Assembly (NCBI GenBank): GCA_001931905.2
Contig: MSJI02000938.1
Span: 1-64,000, forward strand
Length of the DNA stretch: 64,000 nucleotides
Reading direction: 5' to 3'
Source: Cladosporium sp. IMV 00045
Lineage: Eukaryota; Ascomycota; Dothideomycetes; Cladosporiales; Cladosporiaceae
Both the position numbers and the translations under genes were made by a program. The notes beneath the pieces are model-generated. The model did not search any database and was not told the origin of the DNA. It worked only from the letters and a program-made list of their open reading frames with translations. Shown here one piece after another: positions 11,044 through 22,430 of this stretch; within the stretch, counting starts at the first letter, position 1; each line of letters starts with the position of its first letter.

Positions 11044-11800
11044 TGCTGAAGCGTCATTGTTAAGTCTTATTTTACCCGCGCAGCATCTGGTCGCACTTTG
11101 AATGCGCAAACCAGTCGCCAGCGCATGATTTCGAACCATCGCCACGATGCGCTTCAATTCACGAACGCACACAAATAGCTTGCAGACGTCTAACGGCCAA
11201 CGGTCTGCTATATCCAGACCGTTGTGGCACAGAAGTCTGACTTGCAGACACCAGTTGCGGCTATGCATTGTTATTGCATGCAGCTAGCGCCGCTAACGAA
11301 CTCCCAAGACTCTCGGCGGAGTGTTACATGCAGAACTGAAGATACCCCTTTAACAACCACCGCAGCTCCTGTTACGACTGGGGCGGAGTGATGCGGCGTG
11401 TTGGACAGATGTCCAAGGACATATGCGAACGATGTTGCTGTCGACATTGGCGATTTAGCGAGGCGATCTACTGGTGGCGATTTAGCGGATCGTTTGACGA
11501 TAACTTTTGAAATACTTCATATACGAGATGATTATAATATACATAATGACAAAGTACCTAATCGAGAATATGTACATGTGTATTTCTGTCCTATCATGAC
11601 ACTCCCTATGTCGACACCCTGCTCTCAGCTCTACTCTCACTCGTTTGCTGCCAGAGATCAGGCGTCACGTGACGTCAAGTAATTCCGCTCCAAATCGACT
11701 CGACTTCCTAATCGGGCGTCACCAATATCCAACTCGATTTCTCGATACCTTTCCCAAGACAACAAATCGACGTCTCGACACCCCTCTCACACCTCCCAAA
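11044..11800. other. Intergenic region, no supported gene
   Basis: About 750 bases between two same-strand genes. There is an AT-rich patch near 11500-11560, and a pyrimidine-rich leader follows before the COA1 start. No RNA gene was seen. Confidence 0.5.
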
Positions 11801-12441
11801 ATGCTCTCCCGCGCGCGCCTACGGGCGCCCTTCCTCCGTCAAACCCTCCAAGCCATTAAACCAATGCAACGCCGCACCCTCATCGCCGCGCCCAAACCCA
11901 ACTCGGGCCCTCTAATGGAGCGGCGCGCCGACCGCGACCTGCCCACGCTCTCCTCGCCCAACCGCTGGATGCGCACGCTGCCCGTGTTCGCAGCCATCAT
12001 GGCCGCGTGCACGCTGGCGATCTTCAACTACCAGAAATCGAACTCGAGCGTGGTGGATTCGGCGCTTTACTCGCTGCGAACGAATGAGGAAGCGAGACGC
12101 ATACTTGGAGATGAGATTTATTTCGCGCAGCAGTTGCCGTGGATCTGGGGCAAGATTGATCAGGTGCATGGAGAGATTGATGTTAGTTTTACGGTCAAGG
12201 GGACGAAGGGACGGGCGATGATGAGGTTTAGGAGTATTCGGAGGACGAGGATGGGGTTTGTGAGTATATTCTTTTTTTTCTGGCATTTGAGAGGAACGTC
12301 AGTTCTGTGGTGTGAGCGGCATGCTGACTACTTGTTTAGTTTGAGACGGTTGAATGGAGCTTGAAGCCTGACGGTAGCCAGGAGGTTGTCTCGCTGCTCG
12401 ACAAGGATGGCAGCGATCCGTTCCAGCAGGAGAAGGCGTGA
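11801..12441 (+). CDS. COA1: Cytochrome c oxidase assembly protein Coa1
   Basis: Two exons (11801-12259 and 12340-12441; intron GTGAGT...TTTAG, 80 bases) encode 186 residues. The N-terminus is Arg-rich and devoid of acids (MLSRARLRAPFLRQTLQAIK), as in a mitochondrial presequence. A membrane segment lies at about residues 59-77 (LPVFAAIMAACTLAIFNY). The Coa1 domain follows: SLRTNEEARRILGDEIYF, LPWIWGKIDQVHGEIDVSF, KGTKGRAMMRFRSIRR, then FETVEWSL in exon 2. Coa1 acts at the inner mitochondrial membrane in early Cox1 maturation of complex IV. The splice joins MGF to FETVEWSL, matching the family. Codon third positions move from C-rich to G/T-rich along the gene. Confidence 0.9.
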
Positions 12442-13104
12442 GCACAAGGTCATTTGGAAGAACATTATTACGCCTTATATACTGGAGAAAATTGGAGCTC
12501 CGCGATGGAAATCTCGGGATCACTAGCTGGGCTTGGAGACGCAAGAAGAGAACATCTCATCAGGAGACGACGGTATCGGACTGCGACCAAATGCAGTATC
12601 GAAAACTCCACTCAAGGGCAAGGGGAAGCTCACAATGGGAAGCTCTGGAGAATCTCATCAAGTGGCTCGAAATATATTGAAGACGCAGAATACCTGCAAC
12701 AAAAGAGCGCCATGATCATATACACCAACCTGCATCTCTTAGAGGCAGGCCAAAGCATGATATGCACACGTGTGCATTACAATGAACTGTAAGATAGAAA
12801 ATACGCATCAAAAGATATGTACTACCTACCACCAGAATATATTTATAGGATGGTGCTTGGCAGAAAGCCCTCCCTTGCGGCAGTGTCTCTCCAACCTTTC
12901 CATTCTTCACAGCCACCTCTACGCAAGGGCGTGTTCGAGAATGTCTTTCAGAACGCGCACGCGTTGGACTTCGGTCTGGACACCCGGACCTCATGGGACT
13001 TGCACGAGCGTGCTCTGGATGTCTTGGGAGTTTGCCTGCGCGAGATACAGCGGTTTCGAGCTCATGCGACCTACAACAACTTGTAAACCAGACAAAAACC
13101 GGAC
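12442..13104. other. Intergenic region, no supported gene
   Basis: About 660 bases between COA1 and the AXL2-like gene. Frames here overlap on both strands and show no domain. Confidence 0.5.
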
Positions 13105-16100
13105 ATGGTCGGGCACATGGACGTCCTTGTCAAGTCTCTGCTCTCAGCGCATCTACTGTTTGCAGTGGCGTCCGCCATCCCAGCGGTAGTCTTTCCATTC
13201 AATTCACAAGTACCACCAGCTGCACGCGTCAATCAACCTTACCTTTTCCAATTCTCCTCATCGACCTTCGCACCGGCAGATGCTTCTTTCACGTACAGCC
13301 TCTCCAATCAACCGGCATGGCTATCGATCAATAGCGCCTCGCGAACTCTCACCGGCACGCCTGGCCAATCCGACGCTGGAAGTGCGACTTTCACCCTGAC
13401 CGCAGCCGATGGCACCGGCGCGGCGCATATGCAATGCACGCTCGTGGTCGCCACTGATCCTCTGCCAACACTAAAGGGCGACCTAGGCGAACAGCTAGCT
13501 GAAGCCGCGAATCTCTCGAGCAAAGATCCAGCCGTTGTGACTCTCCTGCCAAACAGCGCTTTCAGCTTCCACTTCCGCCAGAACTCCTTCATCGATATCG
13601 TGCAGCGTAGTCTCTACTACTACGCGACACTGTCGGATCATACTCCTTTGCCCGCTTGGCTACACTTCGATGCGAATACTCTGACATTCTCCGGCACTGC
13701 GCCTCAGCTGAGCCCGCAGTCTTTCCAGGTCACGTTGATTGCGTCCGACGTGCCCGGTTTCGCTGGCACGAGTGCTTCTTTCACACTCAACGTTGGGCAA
13801 CAGCAATTGGTGTTCATGCCGAAAGCAAGAGACGTGAAGTTTAGTCCAGGGCAAGCGGTGAAGTTTGGGGATCTCAAAAATGCTCTCTTCTTGAACGGCG
13901 AAGCTTTCGATGTGACCAAGCTGAAGAGCGCAGAAGCGGTTGGTCTGCCAGATTGGATGAAATTCAACCCTAAGAATCTGCAATTACGGGCGATGCGTCA
14001 GGGGATGCTGAGGAGGTGTTTGCGACGATCATGTGAGTAGTGAGGAGGGTGATACAGCGACCACGGTACTGCGATTCATCCCGCAACATAACGAAGTGGA
14101 TCTGTTTGCTGGAACCATTGGCACTTTGCAAGCAACACCAGGGAAGCACTTCGAATACACGATTCCAAATTCTGTCATTGACGATCAAAATGCGGTCCTG
14201 ATGCTCGTTCTACCTACGGACGCACGATGGCTGCAATTCGACACCAAAAAGCGAGAACTATCAGGCGATGTGCCTACTCAAGCGTTTTCGACCATTGTAG
14301 CGACCCTCAACGCCAGAGCGCCAACTGTACCAGACCCAGAGACCCAGATATTCAGCATCGAAGCGGTGACGACTGTTAGCAGCAGCACGACTACGTCGAT
14401 CACCTCTTCTGGAGCCCCAACTGAATCTACGACTTCAGCCGCCGCTGTCATTGCAGCGGAAGCACGGCCACATGACGGCTATTCAGAAGGGACGATTGCA
14501 GGGATCGCCATTGGTGCCGTATTCGCTGCTGTGATACTTCTCGCATTGTTCTTTCTTTGCTGGCGAAAAAGACAGCGTGGAGATGGCTACAAGCGACACT
14601 CCAGCCCTTCGAAGCGGACAATATCCCGACCCATCCCGCCAATCCAAGCAAACTCAATAGCAGTCACGACAGAAGTACACAGAGACGTCGAGAAAGCCGA
14701 CTCTACCGAGGGAGCATTTCTGGAAACAAGTGAGAGACCGCCACAGATCGCCCTTGATCTGCCCACACACTCCAAAAGAGGATCGAGATGGACGAACAGA
14801 TTCTCAAGGGCCAGCTTGGCGTCGTCAATAGGGAATGGTGAGGATATGGTCAGGGCAGACACGAATATACCAGAATGGGGCCACGAGTCTACGGCACTGC
14901 AAACGCCGCACGATAGCTTTTCGGTCCCTGCACAAATGGCTAGGATCTCAAGACTGCCGTTGGATATCTCACCCAGTAAGCGAGCATTGAAGCGACTGCG
15001 AGCGAAAAGAGGAAAGCATCGTTCAGAGAACAGCATTGGCTTAGGTATAGGAGGCGCGAGTCTGATGCCAAGTCGCGCAGAGAGCCGTCGAAAGGCCAAT
15101 AGTCTTGGGTTCGAAGCGACCATCGACAGGAACAGCTGTGCGTCTGTCGCAACCGAAGATACAAACGAGCTCTTGTCAGTGCGAGACTCAGACTTCCCCC
15201 GACCTCCGACCAGGTCGTTATTTGCGGGCTCTGGATCTTTTCTCACTCAATCCATCCCAGATGGCGACAACAAGCGGAAAAGCGTTCGCTTGGTTGGACG
15301 CAGTGACAGCGTCAATGATGAGTCTCTTCTACAAAGCCGCAGTGAGCGTACCTTGGAAGAGAAGAGACGATCTTTCATTCAATCTTTCCTCCACAATCGC
15401 CGCCGTACACGCGAGGGAAGTCCTCTCTGGGCAGCAGCAATTGGAAACCACAAAAGCGCATGTGGCTCAGGCACTGAAGTCAACACCCAAGACTCGAAGC
15501 GGATCAAACGACCTAACAGCCAACTGACCTCGCATTCGAAATCCTCGTCAGCACTGGGACAAACGCGATCATCCATGCGCCTCAGCCAGCGATTCCGCTC
15601 GACATTCGCACCCGATTTCCCACGCGTCGCCGACGACAGAGTACAAGTCATAGACCACGACGACATCTTGGAAGACGACAACGACGACTGGGAATCCGTC
15701 GCCAACTCCACAAGCCACGACTTGGTCGCAGAAATGGCTCTCCCACGCCACGAACGCTCCTGGGTCTTGCCCAACGAAGCCTCACCAACACCTCCTCCCA
15801 CACTCAACACTTCCCGTCAAGCTTCCTCAAGCCACCGATCCATTACACCAGCTTCCACATCCTCTCCACTCCGAAAAAGCAAACTCAACAAAACCCGCCT
15901 ACACACAAACTCCACAACCCCCCGCTCCATCTCACCACTCGTCCCCCAGCCCCTTCCAGCTCATCCAAAGCACCGGCTTCGCGCAGGAGCAGATTATCCG
16001 AGCCCATGGCGCTTACCAGCACAGACAGTCTGAGCCACGTCAAAGGGAAGACCGAGAGGCCGCGACTCGTGTGCACCAAGAGCGGACGACCGGTAAGTGT

Positions 16101-16221
16101 GGAGGACGTGCAGCGTTTGAGCAGTTTGAGGGCCGAGCGGGTGGTGGAACAGGAGGAGGAGGATGTTGTTCCTGGGGCGGAGGGGAGGGCAGACAGAGAG
16201 ATTTCACGAATGGGAGCGTGA
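13105..16221 (+). CDS. AXL2: AXL2-like cadherin-fold membrane protein, with three apparent frameshifts
   Basis: A type I membrane protein resembling yeast Axl2 (axial bud-site marker), which in filamentous fungi acts at septation and conidiation sites. Visible order: signal peptide (MDVLVKSLLSAHLLFAVASA, second Met at 13117), cadherin-like immunoglobulin-fold repeats (PYLFQFSSSTF, QPAWLSIN, LPAWLHFDANTLTFSGTAP, LPDWMKFNPKNL, ARWLQFDTKKRELSGDVP), a Ser/Thr stalk, a transmembrane helix (about 14490-14560, IAGIAIGAVFAAVILLALFF) and a long Ser/Arg-rich cytoplasmic tail. The frame is broken. It reads 13105-~13983 in one frame, ~13990-14033 in a second (DASGDAEEVFATIM), 14033-~15940 in a third, then returns to the first through a Ser-rich tail (EPMALTSTDSLSHVKGK, SGRPVSVED) ending at 16221. 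Every shift equals a one-base loss. No intron explains them: the only GT...AG there spans 25 bases. The intact protein would be about 1039 residues. Sequencing error or a recent pseudogene are both possible. Confidence 0.8.
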
Positions 16222-16652
16222 AGGCTTTTATCTGACGTCTGAGCTGTGGTGATGTGTTGGTAATAGAACTAGGTAGATAGCAATGACAATCTCACGAACC
16301 GCTTTTCTTTGCTGTCTGTTCAATCATGTTGCAAATATCGTTGTCAAGATCGATCATGATGTTTGAAATCAAGGCATTTCAATTCTTCATCTGGAAGACT
16401 CAATGCTCATTCAAGTCGATCATCATGTCATTCAATCAACGATCTTCGCTACACGTATATCATACAACAAAAACAGTCATTCAGACGCCTTTCGTGAATC
16501 CAGAATCCTCCACTGATCAACCCTGTTGTTTGACTCACACACCTGACGCCACGCTGTCATTGTCTCCCACTTGACATGCGCACTGGATTACTACCTTAAC
16601 AAAGTACATGCCATCATCAAACAAGTGTGATTTCAACAACCCTTAAGCCGCC

Positions 16653-16662
16653 CCGATAACGG
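16653..16662. promoter_or_regulatory. Possible Leu3-type binding site
   Basis: CCGATAACGG fits the CCG-N4-CGG pattern bound by the leucine regulator Leu3, which in yeast controls branched-chain amino-acid genes. It lies about 570 bp upstream of the branched-chain aminotransferase ATG. The pattern is expected by chance about once per 4 kb, so this is only suggestive. Confidence 0.25.
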
Positions 16663-16999
16663 TGGCCAATGGCTTCCAGGCCAGTCAACCTCGGCACAAC
16701 AGCTTAACCCGAGCAGACCGCATCAAAGAAATCCAGGGTTCGCCACAGCAGAAAAAAAAAGTTGCTCACCGATAACACAAGTTGCTGTGCACGCCCTATG
16801 CGCCTTTTGCCAATGACTGGTAAACAATGCCCAGGGGCCTTGGCAGGTTGTTAACCGTAGGGCGGAAAGAAAAGCATGCTCTGGCCTGGGGCTTTCAGAG
16901 CGCAATGGCATGGAGCACTGGGGGAAGTTGGGATAAGGTAAATTTGACTCACCCTACCACTGCTGCCGGGTTTGCCGCTATTCATTGGCTTTTTCTCTC

Positions 17000-17008
17000 T
17001 ATATAATA
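17000..17008 (+). promoter_or_regulatory. Possible TATA box of the aminotransferase gene
   Basis: TATATAATA lies about 220 bp upstream of the ATG at 17229, followed by a pyrimidine-rich tract typical of fungal 5' leaders. The position is plausible; the transcription start is not known. Confidence 0.4.
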
Positions 17009-17228
17009 ACTTCACGTTCAAACTTTCGCTGTTCCCACCTTACTCTCTCTACATTATTTTCTTGCTGTCATTACAACATCACCTCTCTTTCGGTCACTTG
17101 ATTCTGTCGTCCTGTCTGCTTCTTGCTGGGACACTCGTCTGCTTCTACTGGATTCAAGAACTGATCTGCTGGCCGAACCATTGGATCTTGAAATCAAGTT
17201 CTCCGGACTGGACTAGACATCACACACA

Positions 17229-18563
17229 ATGGCTCCTGTCGCAATCACACCCGATGCCTCCGGCACTACCACCCCGGTGACGGCCAATGCCTCAACCCTC
17301 ACTCAAGCCGGCATCAAACACCACCTCGGTGACGGCACCACCCTGGCCCCACTGGACGCCTCCAAGATGGTCGTGACCCTCAACACCAACCCTCGTGAAG
17401 TACCCCCCATGAACAGCCCCGAAGTGATGGCTCAAAAAACCTGCACCGACCACATGGTGACAGCATCCTGGAACGAGACGACCGGCTGGGCAGCACCTGA
17501 ACTCAAACCCTACGGCCCCTTCAGCATCATGCCCTCCGCCTCCGTCCTGCACTACGCCACCGAGTGCTTCGAGGGCCTCAAACTCTACCGCGGCCACGAC
17601 GGCCGCCTGCGCCTCTTCCGCGTCAACAAGAACTGCGAGCGCATGCGCCGCTCCTGCGAACGCATCGCCCTCCCCGACTTCGACGCCAAGGAACTGGAGA
17701 ACATGATCATCGCTCTCTGCGCACGCGACGGACCCAAATGGCTGCCGAAGGAACGCGCCGGCGGCTTCCTGTACATTCGCCCCACGATGATTTCCACCGA
17801 CCCAGCGCTGGGCGTGCAGCGCCCCAAAGAAGCCCTGCTGTACGTCATCATCGCCCTCTTCCCTGACATGAGCAAATCGCTCGCCACGCCCAACGCCCCG
17901 CCCGCGCTGCAAGGCGACGCCGCGCCCAAGAAGAAGGAAACCACGGGCCTCAAACTCCTCGCGTCCACCGAAGACACCATCCGCGCCTGGCCCGGCGGGT
18001 TCGGCTACGCCAAGCTCGGCGCCAACTACGGTCCCTCTCTGGTTGCTCAGGGCGAAGCTCGCGCCCGCGGTTTCGACCAAGTTCTGTGGCTGTTCGGTAG
18101 TGACGCGAGCGTCACCGAGGCCGGCGCGTCGAACTTCTTCGTCGTGTGGAGGAACAAGGAGAGCGGCAAGATCGAGCTCGTCACCGCCCCGCTCACCGAG
18201 CGCATTATTCTCGAAGGCGTGACGCGGGCTTCCATCCTGGAACTGGCGCGCACGCGCTTGGCGGAGGGCAAGGCTCCCGGCTCGCTGGAGGGCGTGCAAG
18301 TCGTGGAGCGCAAGTTCACGATGCAGGACGTCATCGAGGCCTATGAGGAGGGGAGGCTGATTGAGGCATTTGCCGCGGGCACGGCTTTCTTTGTGGCGCC
18401 CGTGGGGCTCATTCACTATAAGAAGAGGGATTTGGAGATTTCCATGGGCGCTGAGGGAGAGAGCGGTGATTATGCTAAGGCGCTGAAGGCGTGGTTGAGT
18501 GCGATCATGTATGGCAAGGAGGGGCATGAGTGGGGGGTTGTTGTTGATGAGGTTGAGGCTTGA
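17229..18563 (+). CDS. Branched-chain amino acid aminotransferase (class IV, PLP)
   Basis: A single exon of 444 residues. It catalyses the reversible last step of leucine, isoleucine and valine synthesis (or the first of their breakdown), with 2-oxoglutarate/glutamate as partner. Visible features: SASVLHYATECFEGLKLYRG near residue 100, LFRVNKNCERMRRSCERI, FLYIRPTMI, the pyridoxal-phosphate lysine K262 in GFGYAKLGANYGPS, the class IV signature TEAGASNFFVVW, and EGVTRASILELAR. No clear mitochondrial presequence is seen, suggesting a cytosolic (BAT2-like) form, but that is inference. Upstream lie a possible Leu3 site and a TATA-like element. Codons are strongly C-ending for most of the gene, then switch to G/T in the last 200 bases. 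Long antisense frames here are by-products of that bias. Confidence 0.95.
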   Translation: MAPVAITPDASGTTTPVTANASTLTQAGIKHHLGDGTTLAPLDASKMVVTLNTNPREVPPMNSPEVMAQKTCTDHMVTASWNETTGWAAPELKPYGPFSIMPSASVLHYATECFEGLKLYRGHDGRLRLFRVNKNCERMRRSCERIALPDFDAKELENMIIALCARDGPKWLPKERAGGFLYIRPTMISTDPALGVQRPKEALLYVIIALFPDMSKSLATPNAPPALQGDAAPKKKETTGLKLLASTEDTIRAWPGGFGYAKLGANYGPSLVAQGEARARGFDQVLWLFGSDASVTEAGASNFFVVWRNKESGKIELVTAPLTERIILEGVTRASILELARTRLAEGKAPGSLEGVQVVERKFTMQDVIEAYEEGRLIEAFAAGTAFFVAPVGLIHYKKRDLEISMGAEGESGDYAKALKAWLSAIMYGKEGHEWGVVVDEVEA

Positions 18564-19480
18564 GTGGAGGAGATACCTTTTGAGGAATTTCCTTGATCTT
18601 TGGTCCGTCGCTTTTGGCGTCGATTTTCATTATATAGATGGTTTATGATACATGTACGCCTTTCAAGTCTCAACGACGATTTGTTGCACTTTCCTGGCTT
18701 TCAATGGTGCATTCCAGCGATGTAAGCGGAAGCAGTTGAAATGAACGAACGCAAGATCAGCACTCGCAAGCGAAGTGCCGTCGGCAAAGTCATGGCTATT
18801 GCTTCTGTGCAAACACTCAGCACCACCAACTGAAGCCCAAACATCCAGGAAGAAGAACGAATGCAGAATTCCGAGCAGAGCCGTGTAGAAGCGCATCATA
18901 TCGGCAGCGAATCCAAGTCACCGTCTGCTCGGGTCGTTCCTGATCTGAAGAAGGGCTGCTCTCAGCGAGACAAGCAAACCTGGAATGCGAGATCCACACT
19001 TTCAGCCCGAAACTCCTCTCTAGCCTTGAAGGAGTCTGCTCAAACATTCAGCATGTATTGAGCAAGACCAGGGGCATCGCTCCCACCAGAACTTCCTGCC
19101 TGAACGACAACAGCCACGTCCAGTGTACACTGTCAATCAAGCTCAAACGGTTCCAGCTCGTAACTCCAAGCCGAAAGTGACCAGAGCAATCCGACCGAAG
19201 AATAACCAAGTCATAGGGCCTGTCTGATCCGCAAAACAAAACCCAATGGCGCCAGAGCGAAAAAGTCTCACCAGTAAACCCGTTTTCGAATTGAATTTCC
19301 CTGCGCTTCTTCCACCCTGTCACAACGGCCATCTCGCATTTCGAGCCGCTTGGCCACGTGTGAGCGTTGGAGGGGAAAACAATGCAATTTCCCACAATAT
19401 CGTCCGGCACCAGTGCTGCATGCCAGTAGCAGTACCAGGAATCAATCGTCTCGCTTTCACGTATGGAAAGGACGTATCGT
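18564..19480. other. Intergenic region between convergent genes
   Basis: About 0.9 kb of 3' flanking DNA of the aminotransferase (+) and the Alba-domain gene (-). A 155-residue minus-strand frame (19515-19048) shows no recognisable domain and overlaps the last Alba exon. I do not call it. Confidence 0.5.
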
Positions 19481-20182
19481 CTAGGACGATTTTTGCTCCC
19501 TGCATATTTACTCATTAGTGAACGCTCGTTCTTCTAAGCCTGATTCCGATATAACGAGACGAGGAAAACGAACACACACTTTCTTTTTTTTTTTTTTTTC
19601 AAAAAAAAAAAAAAAGGAAAAAAGACCAACTCACCCATACAGCCCCTTCAACCCCTTCACCGGCCCCGTAGCCAAATACACCGTCAAAACAGGCGTCGCG
19701 CGTTTCTTCTTCCCCATTTCCAAATCCGAATTCACATCCTTATGGGCGCCCATAGTCTGAAATGCCCCATCCTCATCCTCACTATCATCACCATCATCAT
19801 CCTGCCCATCCCCAGCTCCAACAGTCGTAGCAGTAGCAGGACCAGTAGGCTTCGCCTTCCTCTCAACCTCCCCCATCTCCTCCCCCAGCGCCGTATACTG
19901 CCACACCACAACTCCGCGGGCGAGCAAGTCGCGCTTGGCGATTTCGACGATGCTGATGAGTTTGCTGCTCCATCTGGCTTGTGCGCGGAGGATTAGGAGG
20001 GGGGGTTTGTTTGTGGCGGTTGGCGCTGTCTCGTTTGTTGTGTCCGCGGTTGTTGGGGTGTCGCCGGGGTTCGAGAGATTGGATATGACGGCCGTTGCGC
20101 GCGAGGAGATTTGTGTGTTGGATTGAATGTGCAGGGTGGTGAGGGCGTGGGATTGGCAGAGGGTGGTGGGGTCGAAGGCCAT
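19481..20182 (-). CDS. Alba-domain nucleic-acid-binding protein
   Basis: Exon 1 (20182-19635) and a 19-base exon 2 (19499-19481) join across a GTGAGT...TGCAG intron of 135 bases to give 188 residues ending in YGEQKSS. Without splicing the protein would stop one codon past the donor. The fold is Alba-like: HALTTLHIQSNTQISSRATAVISNL, then LLILRAQARWSSKLISIVEIAKRDL, as in fungal RNase P/MRP subunits (Rpp20/Rpp25 type). A long insert separates these two parts. A C-terminal acidic stretch DDDGDDSEDEDG precedes PVLTVYLATGPVKGLKGLYG. The role is probably RNA or DNA binding; which complex is not clear. The intron contains an unusual T16-C-A15 fold-back. The 5' half is C-rich and the 3' half G/T-rich on the coding strand. 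Confidence 0.75.
19584..19615. repeat. T16-C-A15 fold-back inside the Alba gene intron
   Basis: Sixteen Ts, one C and fifteen As form a near-perfect hairpin with a minimal loop. It lies entirely within the inferred intron 19500-19634 of the minus-strand Alba gene. Tract lengths may be unreliable because homopolymers are error-prone. Confidence 0.9.
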
Positions 20183-22430
20183 TGTTCAATTTTGTTTTTT
20201 CTTTTACGTGGATTTTTTTGATCGGTAGCCTCCAGTAGTCCGAATGCTCTGATTTTTCTTTGATGTGATCTGTATTGCACCGGCTTGAAGCTGCTTTGCT
20301 GTTGCGACTATTATTTTTCGGTAAGCCAATACCGTGGTCGTTGGTTGTGCTCAGATTAAACCGCTAGGAACAGCCTAAAGCAAAGATCATGTGACCGTTA
20401 GAGAAGAAAGTGAATGGATGGAGCGAGCGCTGGATCATGTGACTTGACCTCGTTTGATTGGACGAGATTCGAGCGCCAGAATCCTCCGCGGTGCCTGACA
20501 AGCAATAGTCTCCTCCCAGATACAGCAGATCAGATCAAATCACGCTATCAGATACCCACCCAATACTCTCCCACGATTCTCCCAGCGCCCAAGCGGAGAT
20601 TTGCAATGTTTTAAGCTTTCCGCTCCCCAGCAAATCAGACACCTCCCCGAAGTCGCCGCCAGGTCCGCCAGGTCCGACGTGTGTCATGGGCGAAAGCCGG
20701 CGCGCGCGGGCCTGAGGTGCCGGCCGCCGCGGAGCGTGACAGCCGAGACACAGCCAGCGGCAACCAGCAGAAGCAAAACGGCGCGATGGGTTCCAGATCG
20801 CCGGCCCCGCCTGGCGAAACCCGCCCATCACCCCCGCAATAATGAGAGGGATTTTCCCTGAGGCCCGGGCTGGGCGATATGCAACGAAGGTGCCAGCTGG
20901 CGAGCCACGCAACGTTGGGCGCCACGTATATGGGCGTGGAAAAGACGATGCAACGGGTGTGTGAGAAGATGGGCAAGGGTCGAACAGAGTGAGATGTTTG
21001 AGGATTTATGATGGTCATTGGTTGCGTTGCAATTTTCTATGCGTAAGGTATGTATGTGAGATTTTTACAGTTGCATGTAGACACTGGAAGTATCTGCAAG
21101 CACACGTGATGCGGCGAAAAAAGATACATGGGAAAAAACCGTCGATTCCGAAAAAAAAAAGTCTACCACCCTACCTGGATTGGAAAAGCCCGCTGTGGCA
21201 CGGAGATAGAGTTGTGGTGATGGTGGTAGGAATGGCGTTTTTGGCACTACCACCTCCAAGAAGCTCTATGCCGGGGCTGTGCGATGATGTGGTTTGGATT
21301 GCGGAGGACGCGGCACGGCATGGAGCTGTGGTGGGTATCGCGATTGATGAGATGATGAAAGCGATGATGCTGGATATCACGACTTTCTCGCCTGTAGCAA
21401 ACGAAAAACGCGAAGGCGCGCACGCCTCGCACCGGGTGGGTGGGAGGATTGATTGATTGATATGCCACTTTCCACATTCCATACCGACGGGTGTCCGTGG
21501 GCTTCAAACGAGGGATCTGGCGTCGATTAGGAGCGCTGGATTATTGTTATATTCACACTGCCTCAGGGGTGGTGATGGCGGCCAGTTGCTAGAAGTGTTC
21601 CAGTAGCATCCACGAGCGAATGGAGGCGTCATGTCCACAGAGGGCTGGTATTGAGATCAAGGCGAAGGAAGAATCCGATTGGGTGCGATGGACAACTAGC
21701 ATGGACTAGCATGAATTAGCAGCGGGTTGTGGGTGACAGGCTTCGGCGGTGGTGGTAGCAAGTGGATTGACTTGGCGTGGGTGGAGCGGATTAGCGACGG
21801 CTGGCTGCAGCTCACGCATCAGTCAGAAGTCAGTGCTGAATCTCTCGCTGCCTCTCTGCCTCTCCAAACGTTTCCTTGCTCGTCTCGTCCTCCCCGACCC
21901 TGCCCAATTCTCACCCATCTCCATCAACTTCACTCATCTCTCTCTCACCACCACCACCACCACCAACACCACCCAACGACCTCGCCCCAAGATCCCATAT
22001 ACGACTTTCCTCTTTTATTTTCCTTCTTCCTCTTTTACCATAGACCTGTTTTAGTATCCAACGCCTCTGTAATACCACTCACCGCAACCCTTCAACTTTG
22101 ACACCTTTCTGCCAACCGCTCCTGCCTGCCCCGACCTCTTCCGTTCCTGCCGCCGAAAGCCTGACTTCTTTGCGACCGCGGCCCAACACCAACAACACCT
22201 CGCCTCGCCTTCCATACAGAACACTTGCGATTGTTCTGCTGGTCGCGTGACTTTGATTACTCATTTTCGCCGACTCACCCTCGCCGCCGCGCGCACTCGC
22301 TTTCCCGCCGCCGCCACCGACTTGAGAGCTGCAACTTCGCCTCTGTCGCATTCACCACCACCGCCGACTACATGGTCCTTTCGCTCATCGCGCACCAGTA
22401 ACCAGTTTCCTCGAACCCTCCGTACCCACC
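20183..22430. other. Intergenic region with long CT-rich leader
   Basis: About 2.2 kb between divergently transcribed genes. I see no protein gene. From about 21880 to 22430 the plus strand is C/T-rich with a CCA/CAC repeat near 21949-21970 and little purine, as in a long fungal 5' untranslated leader for the gene at 22431. A short A10 run occurs near 21151. Confidence 0.55.

Larger units (their letters stand above)
16222..17228. other. Intergenic region and promoter of the aminotransferase gene
   Basis: About 1 kb without a gene. It contains a CCG-N4-CGG element (16653-16662), a TATATAATA element (17000-17008) and a pyrimidine-rich leader (about 17010-17170) ending at the ATG at 17229. Confidence 0.6.

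Noticed and set aside
14031..14055. GTGAGT...CAG as an intron in the AXL2-like gene
   Set aside because: It would be only 25 bases long and does not join the two frames correctly. One-base losses fit better.
17292..18527. 411-codon open frame on the minus strand opposite the aminotransferase
   Set aside because: It mirrors the GC-rich, C-ending codon usage of the real gene. Its composition is extremely Gly/Ala/Val-rich and no domain is visible.
19048..19515. 155-codon minus-strand frame next to the Alba gene
   Set aside because: No domain, and it overlaps the last Alba exon and its trailer. Composition does not look like neighbouring genes.
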